Part shown: positions 4,378 to 10,080 of the stretch, piece after piece
How positions within the stretch are numbered: the first letter of the stretch is position 1
Layout of the letters: each line of letters begins with the position of its first letter
Assembly (NCBI GenBank): GCA_944363755.1
Contig: CALVVC010000033.1
Span: 1 to 10,080, forward strand
Direction of reading: 5' to 3'
Source of the DNA: an uncultured Bacilli bacterium
Lineage (GTDB): Bacteria > Bacillota_I > Bacilli_A > RF39 > UBA660
Length of the DNA: 10,080 bases
Program-made: the position numbers and the translations under genes
The notes under the pieces: generated by a model
Seen by the model: only the letters and a program-made list of their open reading frames with translations
Databases searched by the model: none
What the model was told of the DNA's origin: nothing

Positions 4378-4935
4378 CTATTCTTCAATAATACCATTAT
4401 CTTTAAAGAAATTAACAACAGTATCTTTATCAGTTAAACCTTCTATAACGTCAACAAAATCATTATCTTTAACTATTATTAACATAGGTGTTCCATATCC
4501 ACCCTTTTCATCAAAATAATCATTAGACTTAATAAAATCTGCTTGACCTTCATCATCTAACTCATCTGTATTTAAATAATTAACTTTAACATTATATTCA
4601 TATACTACATTTCTAACAATAGGTTCCATCTCTTGACAATAATGACACGTTGGTCTAGCTACATAAATTATAGATGCTTCATCATCTTTTAATAAATCCA
4701 AATATTCATCTATACCAATTTCATCTAAATCTCCTTGTTCATCTTCTGAAATATCACTATCTGTAGAAGTTGCAGCATTAGAACTATTAGTATCAGTAGA
4801 ACTTGTACCAGTACTAACATCTTTATTATTACATTCCTTTAATTCTGATATAAAATAACTTGCACCAAATACTATTATTAAAACTAAAACTACTATAGTA
4901 GTGCTCTTAATTTTTTCAATTGTTCCCTTCTTCAT
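4378..4935 (-). CDS. Membrane-anchored thioredoxin-like protein
   Basis: The protein has 185 residues. Basic residues at 2-10 and a hydrophobic segment at about 12-30 form an uncleaved signal anchor. C35 is not in a lipobox, so it is not a lipoprotein. A Ser/Thr/Asp-rich linker (41-73) follows, then a thioredoxin fold (about 75-183) facing outwards. The active site is RPTCHYCQEM with C97 and C100, and the cis-proline is in GTPML (P150). It would reduce or form disulfides of exported proteins, or accept electrons at the membrane; the CHYC pair does not settle the direction. The ATG at 4933-4935 follows GGAGGGAG at good spacing. It is the first gene of a two-gene unit with the PH protein and diverges from the iron-sulfur reductase operon, 138 bp away. 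Confidence 0.88.
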   Translation of the reverse strand: MKKGTIEKIKSTTIVVLVLIIVFGASYFISELKECNNKDVSTGTSSTDTNSSNAATSTDSDISEDEQGDLDEIGIDEYLDLLKDDEASIIYVARPTCHYCQEMEPIVRNVVYEYNVKVNYLNTDELDDEGQADFIKSNDYFDEKGGYGTPMLIIVKDNDFVDVIEGLTDKDTVVNFFKDNGIIEE

Positions 4936-4956
4936 AAACTTCTCCCTCCGTCTACA

Positions 4957-4971
4957 ATTATATCACAAAAT
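4957..4971 (-). promoter_or_regulatory. Promoter of the thioredoxin/PH-domain pair
   Basis: On the minus strand TATAAT (4957-4962) is preceded by TG one base away (TGATATAAT), an extended -10. The -35 region at 17 bp (CTTAAA) is poor. The start point would be near 4950, leaving a short leader with the GGAGGGAG ribosome site. Confidence 0.55.
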
Positions 4972-5035
4972 ATTTAAAATTTAAGTATTATTAATTAATT
5001 TCTTCTAAATTTCAAAAAAATTAAATATAAAAAGT

Positions 5036-5061
5036 CTTTCTTTCATAGATTATAAAGAAAG
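5036..5061 (+). promoter_or_regulatory. Hairpin next to the ribosome site of the reductase operon
   Basis: CTTTCTTT (5036-5043) pairs with AAAGAAAG (5054-5061) over 8 bp around a 10-base loop. Its 3' arm runs into AAAGGA (5058-5063), the ribosome site for ATG 5074, so folding could limit translation. The strand also has TATAAA boxes (5026-5031, 5051-5056), but no convincing -35. Confidence 0.35.
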
Positions 5062-5073
5062 GAATGATTCCAA

Positions 5074-5979
5074 ATGAAAATAGGCCTTCCCAAAACACTA
5101 CTTTACTACTACTATGCTCCTTTATGGAAAGCGTTCTTTAATGAACTTGATGTAAATATTATTGAAAGTAATGATACTACTTTTAAAACTCTAACACAAG
5201 GTAAAGAAAAAAGTATTGACGAATCTTGTCTTGCTTTAAAAATATATTTAGGTCATATAGAAGAATTAAAAGATAAATGTGATTATATTTTAGTACCAAG
5301 AATCTATTCTCTAGTAAAAACAGAACAAGTATGTACTAATTTTAATGCTTTATATGATATTGTAAGAAATACTTTTCCTAATATAAAGATTCTAAATTAT
5401 AATATTGATATTAAAAATCATCACAATGAAAAAAGTGCCTTTTTAAAGATAGGTAAAGAATTAGGTTTTAGTATTATAGAGTCTCTTAATGCTTACAAAA
5501 AAGCGAAAGTTATTGAAAATAATTATTATAAAAGTGAAGAAAAAAAAGCTAAAGAAAGCTTAAAGAGTAATAAAACAAAAATACTTTTATTAGGACATCC
5601 CTATATCTTAAAAGATAATCTTATCGGTAAAAATATTATAAACTATCTTGAAAAAAATAATATCTCTATTATCTACAGTTACCAAATACCTAGAGAATTA
5701 ATAGAATTTAATTGTAATAAAATATCAGAGAAAGTCCATTTTACTATGAATAAAAAACTAATCGCAGCCTTTAATTATTTTAAAGGAAAAGTAGATGGTA
5801 CTATTATTTTAACAGCATTCCCTTGTGGACCAGATTCTCTTGCTAATGAAATGATTATAAGAAAAAGAGGAAACCATCCTGCACTACTTCTAACTTTTGA
5901 AGACTTAACTAATAATACTTCCATTATTACAAGACTAGAAAGTTTTCTTGATATGTTAAAAGGAGGTATACACTTATGA
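5074..5979 (+). CDS. DUF2229-type subunit of a predicted ATP-driven iron-sulfur reductase
   Basis: The protein has 301 residues. It opens with MKIGLPKTLLYYYYAPLWKAF, the form seen in DUF2229/COG3580 proteins related to 2-hydroxyacyl-CoA dehydratases. C52 (DESCLALKIYLGH), C69 (KCDYILVPR) and C87 (EQVCTNF) lie where the family places cluster ligands; C251 (FPCGPDSL) and TRLESFLDML (286-295) are also family-typical. It likely contributes one half of a cytoplasmic iron-sulfur reductase, receiving electrons from the activase encoded two genes on. In many clostridia this region is part of one very long protein with the activase; here it stands alone. The next gene overlaps it by 4 bp (ATGA), with AGGAGG (5961-5966) in its end. 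The substrate is unknown. Confidence 0.82.
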   Translation: MKIGLPKTLLYYYYAPLWKAFFNELDVNIIESNDTTFKTLTQGKEKSIDESCLALKIYLGHIEELKDKCDYILVPRIYSLVKTEQVCTNFNALYDIVRNTFPNIKILNYNIDIKNHHNEKSAFLKIGKELGFSIIESLNAYKKAKVIENNYYKSEEKKAKESLKSNKTKILLLGHPYILKDNLIGKNIINYLEKNNISIIYSYQIPRELIEFNCNKISEKVHFTMNKKLIAAFNYFKGKVDGTIILTAFPCGPDSLANEMIIRKRGNHPALLLTFEDLTNNTSIITRLESFLDMLKGGIHL

Positions 5980-7064
5980 TGCAGTTAGTAGCATTTCCAA
6001 GATTAGGTAATTACTTTAATCCTATAAAAAAACTAATAGTAAATACAACTCATCTAAAAGTAATAGAAATACCTAAAATAACTAAAAAGACTATCTATTT
6101 AGGCTCTAAAAACTCTCCTGATACTGTTTGTGTTCCTTTTAAATATAATTTAGGTAACTTAATAGAAGCTTTAGATAAAGGAGCGACAGTATTATTTCAA
6201 GCAGGAGGCGGATGTAGATATAGATATTATGCTGAAGTACAGGAGACTATCCTTAAAGATTTAGGATATAATTTTACAATGTATCAAGTTATAGAAAAAG
6301 ATCATGCTAAGTTTTCTGAATTATATAAAATTTTATTAAAGTTAAATCCCTATCTTTCAAGAAGAAAACTTATAAAAGAGATAATAAGTACTCTTCTATA
6401 TATTTACTATCTAGATAAAATAGATATCTACATAAGAAAAAGAATTGGTTTTGAAAAAGATAAAAATAGTTTTAAAAAAATAAAAGATGATTTTATAAAA
6501 AAGGTAGACAAAGAAAATAGTATTATTAAATTAACAAGGCTATATTACAAAACAAAAAAAGAATTAAGAAAAGTAAAAATAAATAAACCTAAAAATACTA
6601 TAAAAATAGGAATTATTGGAGAATTATATACATCTATGGAACCATTCTCTAATTATGAACTTGAAAAACTACTAGCTAGTTTCAACATTGAGATAAAAAG
6701 ATTTACTAATTTAAGTTATTTATTATGGCAAAAGAAATTAATTGAAAAATATATAAAATTTAAAATAAGAAAGTATTGTAAATACACATTAGGGGCAGAT
6801 GGACTTGATAATGTATATAGAGTCTATTATCTAAAAAAACACAAATATGATGGTATTATTCACATAAAACCAACAGGATGTACTCCTGAAATTGGTGCAA
6901 TGCCTATAATAATGAGAATTGCCAAAGATTTAAATATACCTATTATATTTTTATCTTTTGATGAACAAACAGGAGTTGAAGGATTAAATACAAGAATTGA
7001 AGCATTCTATGATTTATTAAAAATAAAGAAGGAGGAAGAAAATGGAAGCAAGCTTAGGAATTGA
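5976..7064 (+). CDS. Second dehydratase-like subunit (COG3581 type)
   Basis: The protein has 362 residues and is distantly similar to the gene before it. C52 (DTVCVPFKYNLGNL), C80 (FQAGGGCRYRYYAEVQ) and C302 (KPTGCTPEIGAMP) fit the cluster-binding positions of 2-hydroxyacyl-CoA dehydratase-type subunits; C268 is extra. It ends with TGVEGLNTRIEAFYDLL, the same kind of closing motif as TRLESFLDML in the neighbour, so the two probably form a heterodimer of related subunits. The middle (about 110-205) is very rich in Lys and less conserved. ATG 5976 is chosen over 5979 because AGGAGG lies 9 bp upstream. The 3' end overlaps the activase gene by 23 bp. Function is inferred from family and context; no substrate-specific residue is recognised. 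Confidence 0.8.
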   Translation: MMQLVAFPRLGNYFNPIKKLIVNTTHLKVIEIPKITKKTIYLGSKNSPDTVCVPFKYNLGNLIEALDKGATVLFQAGGGCRYRYYAEVQETILKDLGYNFTMYQVIEKDHAKFSELYKILLKLNPYLSRRKLIKEIISTLLYIYYLDKIDIYIRKRIGFEKDKNSFKKIKDDFIKKVDKENSIIKLTRLYYKTKKELRKVKINKPKNTIKIGIIGELYTSMEPFSNYELEKLLASFNIEIKRFTNLSYLLWQKKLIEKYIKFKIRKYCKYTLGADGLDNVYRVYYLKKHKYDGIIHIKPTGCTPEIGAMPIIMRIAKDLNIPIIFLSFDEQTGVEGLNTRIEAFYDLLKIKKEEENGSKLRN

Positions 7065-7992
7065 TATAGGATCTATTTCTACTAAAGGAGTAATACTTGA
7101 TAATGATAATAATATACTAGCTTCTACTTATCTTTGGACTGAAGGTAATCCTATTAAAGCCGTAAAAGAGGTTTTAATAGATTTAGAAAGTCAAATTACA
7201 AAAGATATAAAAGTAACATCAGTTGGTACTACAGGCTCAGCTAGAAAACTTATTGGAACTATGTTAGGAGCAGTATCTATAAAAAATGAAATAACAGCCC
7301 ATGCTATAGGTACTTTATCAAAGTATCCAAACATCAAAACAATTCTAGAAATAGGAGGACAAGACTCTAAAATAATTTTACTTGATAATGGAATAGTAAC
7401 AGACTATGCTATGAATACCCTCTGTGCTGCAGGAACAGGAAGTTTTCTATCTAGTCAAGCGAAAAGATTAGGACTTGATGTTGAAGACTTTGGTAAGATA
7501 GCCTTAACTAGTAAAAACCCTACTAATATCGCTGCAAGATGTACAGTCTTTGCCGAGTCTGATTTAGTTCATAAAATTCAAATGGGATATAAAAGAAATG
7601 ATATTATCGCTGGATTATGTTACAGTGTAGCAAGTAATTATCTTAATAATGTTGGTAAAGGAAAAAAAATAGAAGGCCCTATTATCTTTCAAGGTGGAGT
7701 CTCTAAAAATATTGGTGTTAAAAAAGCTTTTGAAGACTTATTACATGAAAATATTATAGTAGATCAAAATGGTCATTTAATGGGTGCTATAGGCAGTGCT
7801 ATACTAGCTAGAAAAACAGGTATAAAAAAAGAATTTAATTTTAAAATAACAAACTCTAACTTTGAAACAAGTGGTATTGAATGTAAAGGATGTCCTAATC
7901 ACTGTGAAATTATAGTAGTTAAAAAAGATAATAAGGTATTAGATTACTGGGGAAATAGATGTGATAAAGGAAATCTAAAAGTAAAAGAGTGA
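7042..7992 (+). CDS. CoA-dehydratase-type activase (BadF/HgdC family)
   Basis: The protein has 316 residues and an actin/Hsp70-like ATPase fold. It shows GIDIGSISTKGVILD (6-20), VGTTGSARKL (61-70), EIGGQDSKII (103-112), TLCAAGTGSFL (126-136), IAARCTVFAESDL (163-175) and FQGGVSKN (216-223). In HgdC-type activases a dimer holds one [4Fe-4S] cluster through two cysteines per chain; C128 and C167 fit these. ATP hydrolysis drives one low-potential electron into the partner reductase, here most likely the two preceding gene products. The tail (about 275-316) adds C281, C284, C288 and C307, a CxxCxxxC pattern that may bind another cluster or zinc. The start is set by GGAGGAAG just upstream, within the previous gene. 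The stop lies in a terminator shared with the convergent gene. Confidence 0.92.
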   Translation: MEASLGIDIGSISTKGVILDNDNNILASTYLWTEGNPIKAVKEVLIDLESQITKDIKVTSVGTTGSARKLIGTMLGAVSIKNEITAHAIGTLSKYPNIKTILEIGGQDSKIILLDNGIVTDYAMNTLCAAGTGSFLSSQAKRLGLDVEDFGKIALTSKNPTNIAARCTVFAESDLVHKIQMGYKRNDIIAGLCYSVASNYLNNVGKGKKIEGPIIFQGGVSKNIGVKKAFEDLLHENIIVDQNGHLMGAIGSAILARKTGIKKEFNFKITNSNFETSGIECKGCPNHCEIIVVKKDNKVLDYWGNRCDKGNLKVKE

Positions 7993-8010
7993 TTCTAATT
8001 CACTCTTTTA
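7982..8010. terminator. Bidirectional terminator between convergent genes
   Basis: TAAAAGAGTGA (7982-7992) pairs over 11 bp with TCACTCTTTTA (8000-8010). The stops of the activase (7990-7992) and of the opposing gene (7995-7997) both lie in or beside the stem, and only 2 bp separate the two genes. Confidence 0.8.
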
Positions 8011-8354
8011 TTAAGTCTTAAATTATTTCTTCTATTTTGCATTTTAAGTAACTTCTTTTTATTAATATTATATCCTGGTATTAAATTCTTATTAACAACA
8101 CTTTCTTCTCTAACAATAAATCTATCATCAATAAATAATTTCCTAGAAATTTCTAGTTCATTTAAACTATTAAAAACTTCTTCTAACTCACTATCCAAAC
8201 TATTAACTTTACTATCATAAAATCTACATATTTTATCTAAAAAATGAATTTCATCATCTACTCTTACATAACTAATATTATGTAAAGATAAATATCTTAA
8301 TAAAAAATCAATAATTTCTTCTTTAGTATTAGTATATATATTTTTAATATCCAT
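7995..8354 (-). CDS. Uncharacterised 119-residue protein behind the ABC-F gene
   Basis: I do not recognise a family. It has no signal peptide or membrane segment. The N-terminal part (about 8-50) reads as two helices and a short strand pair (EEIIDFLLRYLSLHN, ISYVRVDDEIHFL). Residues 52-85 are acidic and helix-like (SLDSELEEVFNSLNELE). The tail (99-119) is very basic (KKKLLKMQNRRNNLRLNKR), which suggests nucleic acid or ribosome contact. ATG 8352-8354 sits 2 bp after the ABC-F stop, with AGAGG in the last ABC-F codons as ribosome site, so the two are translationally coupled and may act together. This inference rests on position only. Confidence 0.7.
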   Translation of the reverse strand: MDIKNIYTNTKEEIIDFLLRYLSLHNISYVRVDDEIHFLDKICRFYDSKVNSLDSELEEVFNSLNELEISRKLFIDDRFIVREESVVNKNLIPGYNINKKKLLKMQNRRNNLRLNKRVN

Positions 8355-8356
8355 AA

Positions 8357-9940
8357 CTAACCTCTTTCATAATATTCATCAAAACTAAGTCTTCTATCAA
8401 TAATAGATCCATCTTCTAATATTTCAATAATTCTATTACAAACAGTCTGATTTAATTCATGGTCCCTAGATGTTAAAATTAACTCCCCTTCAAAGTTTTC
8501 TAAACCTTTATTTAAAGATGTAATACTCTCTAAATCCAAATGATTAGTAGGCTCATCTAATATAAGAAAATTAGGTTCTTCTAACATTAATTTACTTAAC
8601 ATACATCTTGCCTTCTCTCCACCAGATAAAACACTAACCTTCTTAAATACATCTTCACCACTAAATAACATTCTACCTAAAAAACTTCTTAAATGTGTCA
8701 CATCATCTATCTTTTTAAACTGTCCTAACCAATCTAAAATATTTTTTTCCTGCTCAAAATAACTACTATTATCTTGAGGTAAATATGAAGGACTTATTGT
8801 TTTACCAAACACTACTTCTCCTTCATAATCTTTAATATTACCTGCTAATATCTCAAAAAGAGTAGTTTTTGCCAAATCATTATCAGAAATAATAGCAATC
8901 TTATCACCACGTAAAACAGTAAATGATATCTTATTAAGTAGTTTTTTACCATTAATTTCTTTACTTAAATTCTCTACTTTAAGTACTTCTTTACCAATAC
9001 TTTTAGTAATATGAAAGTCTATATAAGGATACTTCCTAGAAGATGGTACTATCTCATCAAGTTCAATTTTATCTAACATTTTCTTCCTAGAAGTTGCCTG
9101 TTTACTTTTAGAGGCATTAGCAGAAAATCTAGCGATAAAGTCTTTAAGTTCTTTAATCTTCTCTTCCTTCTTTTTATTAGAATCTCTCATCTGTTTTAAT
9201 AAAAGTTCACTAGATTCATACCAAAAGTCATAATTACCAATATACATCTTCATCTTACCATAATCTATATCTACAATATGGGTACAAACTTTATTTAAAA
9301 AATGTCTATCATGACTAACAACAATTACTGTATTAGGATAATTAATAATAAACTCTTCTAACCAACTAATAGCATTAATATCTAAACTATTAGTAGGCTC
9401 ATCTAATAAAAGTATATCAGGATTACCAAATAAAGCACTAGCAAGCATTACTTTAACTCTTAACTTAACAGGAATATCTTTCATACATTTATCAAAATAT
9501 TTATCACTAACACCTAAATTAGTAAGAAGTATTGAAGCATCACTCTCTGCATTCCAACCATCCATCTCTAAAAACTCTGCTTCAAGATCTGCTAATCTAT
9601 ACCCATCCTCTTCAGTAAACTCAGTATGAGAATATAACTCTTCTTTTTCTTTCATTATCTTATAAAGTCTATCATTACCCATAATAACAACATCTAATAC
9701 TCTCATATCATCATACTGATAATGGTCTTGTTTTAATATTGATATTCTCTCTCCCTTACTAACTGTAATATCTCCAGTAGTAGTATCAATCTCTCCTGTT
9801 AGAAGCTTTAAAAAGGTACTTTTCCCTGCCCCATTCGCTCCTATTATTCCATAACAATTACCATTAGTAAATTTTAAATTAACATCACTAAACAAAGTTC
9901 TTTTATCAAACTTTAAACTAACATTATTTACTTGTAACAT
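8357..9940 (-). CDS. ABC-F ATPase, YbiT/YkpA type
   Basis: The protein has 527 residues with two ATPase domains and no membrane segment; ABC-F proteins act at the ribosome in translation control or antibiotic protection. Domain 1 has Walker A GANGAGKST (34-42), Walker B ILLLDEPTN (176-184) and SHDRHFL (209-215), but its signature is replaced by IPVKLRVKVML (156-166). The linker (about 245-310, with FSANASKSKQATSR) is close to E. coli YbiT. Domain 2 has a good signature VLSGGEKAR (437-445) and Walker B FLILDEPTNHLD, but a degraded Walker A, SDNDLAKTT (352-360), and SRD (491-493) in place of SHD. Thus one composite ATP site is intact and the other damaged. No resistance role can be read from sequence. 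ATG 9938-9940 follows GAGGTGG. Confidence 0.9.
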   Translation of the reverse strand: MLQVNNVSLKFDKRTLFSDVNLKFTNGNCYGIIGANGAGKSTFLKLLTGEIDTTTGDITVSKGERISILKQDHYQYDDMRVLDVVIMGNDRLYKIMKEKEELYSHTEFTEEDGYRLADLEAEFLEMDGWNAESDASILLTNLGVSDKYFDKCMKDIPVKLRVKVMLASALFGNPDILLLDEPTNSLDINAISWLEEFIINYPNTVIVVSHDRHFLNKVCTHIVDIDYGKMKMYIGNYDFWYESSELLLKQMRDSNKKKEEKIKELKDFIARFSANASKSKQATSRKKMLDKIELDEIVPSSRKYPYIDFHITKSIGKEVLKVENLSKEINGKKLLNKISFTVLRGDKIAIISDNDLAKTTLFEILAGNIKDYEGEVVFGKTISPSYLPQDNSSYFEQEKNILDWLGQFKKIDDVTHLRSFLGRMLFSGEDVFKKVSVLSGGEKARCMLSKLMLEEPNFLILDEPTNHLDLESITSLNKGLENFEGELILTSRDHELNQTVCNRIIEILEDGSIIDRRLSFDEYYERG

Positions 9941-9962
9941 AATACCACCTCAAAACAATTAA

Positions 9963-9971
9963 ATTTTAACA
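9963..9971 (-). promoter_or_regulatory. Possible promoter of the ABC-F gene
   Basis: On the minus strand TAAAAT (9963-9968) is preceded by TG one base away (TGTTAAAAT), an extended -10. A -35 is not clear. It lies just past the terminator-like hairpin of the upstream gene, which favours separate transcription. Confidence 0.4.
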
Positions 9972-9981
9972 GAAAACTAAA

Positions 9982-10008
9982 GAAAAAGAAAGTTATTTCA
10001 ATACTTTC
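9982..10008 (-). terminator. Weak terminator of the gene entering from the right edge
   Basis: GAAAGT (9988-9993) pairs with ACTTTC (10003-10008), 6 bp, and on the minus strand a TTTTTC tract follows. The upstream gene's TAA lies at the edge of its loop. Confidence 0.45.
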
Positions 10009-10080
10009 TTCAAAGTTACCTCTATAGGATAAGCTTCCCCTATTTTAGATACTTCTGTCATACCTACTAACTTATGTATA
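9993..10080 (-). CDS. 3' end of an unidentified gene, cut by the window edge
   Basis: The minus strand is open from the window edge to TAA at 9993-9995, giving 28 residues that include GMTEVSKIGEAYPIEV and end in basic LKKVLK. The tail is too short for a family call. Codon usage matches the neighbours. It lies 52 bp upstream of the ABC-F gene in the same direction, with a weak hairpin between. Confidence 0.55.
   Translation of the reverse strand, partial: IHKLVGMTEVSKIGEAYPIEVTLKKVLK

Noticed and set aside
3938..7992. Alternative genetic code with TGA as tryptophan
   Set aside because: TGA ends the 5074 and 7042 genes at sensible positions, one overlapping the next start and one within a terminator, while tryptophans are TGG.
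1..10080. CRISPR array, replication origin or intact prophage
   Set aside because: No regularly spaced repeats, no origin-type repeat cluster and no phage structural or integrase genes were seen.

Overview
The window looks like chromosome of a very AT-rich, low-GC Gram-positive bacterium (Bacillota, or a related gut Bacilli/Mollicutes-type lineage). The grounds are the base composition, strong AGGAGG-type ribosome binding sites, many bidirectional hairpin terminators overlapping stop codons, a YbiT/YkpA-type ABC-F ATPase and an oxygen-sensitive CoA-dehydratase-type activase. TGA acts as a stop (it ends the 5074 and 7042 genes), so the Mycoplasma code is not used. No species can be named from sequence alone.

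Region 1 (1-3800) is an accessory island at a tRNA. It opens with an intact tRNA-Gly(UCC) with encoded CCA and a terminator. Beyond it lie a tiny ORF, a frame-broken zinc-ribbon gene remnant, and a complete 1222-bp IS1595-family insertion sequence (490-1711) with 25-bp perfect terminal inverted repeats. The transposase frame is broken at an A6 run, and its leader holds two interleaved 19-bp inverted repeats. Next come a PemK/MazF-family gene that appears to be an internal duplication (a degenerate toxin-like domain plus an intact one), a promoter-hairpin-terminator unit that looks like a small RNA, a frameshifted short-chain dehydrogenase and the first 21 codons of a lost gene. The far side carries a 12-bp copy of the tRNA 3' end (3687-3698). 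A second, inverted 21-bp piece of the same tRNA lies at 3877-3897. Together these suggest a decayed integrative element at a tRNA-Gly hot spot; no integrase remains.

Region 2 (3800-4970) is a minus-strand pair: a membrane-anchored thioredoxin-like protein followed by a bacterial PH-domain (YokE-like) protein, transcribed from a promoter divergent from region 3.

Region 3 (5074-7992) is a tight plus-strand operon of three overlapping genes. Two are related cysteine-containing proteins of the DUF2229 / 2-hydroxyacyl-CoA dehydratase type and one is a BadF/HgdC-type ATP-dependent activase. In this enzyme class the activase uses ATP to push a low-potential electron into an iron-sulfur reductase made by the partner subunits. 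The substrate here is unknown; anaerobic plasmalogen formation and double-cubane-type reductases are the precedents to test.

Region 4 (7995-10080) is on the minus strand: an unrecognised 119-residue protein translated right behind a YbiT/YkpA-type ABC-F ATPase, preceded by the 3' tail of another gene that runs off the window.
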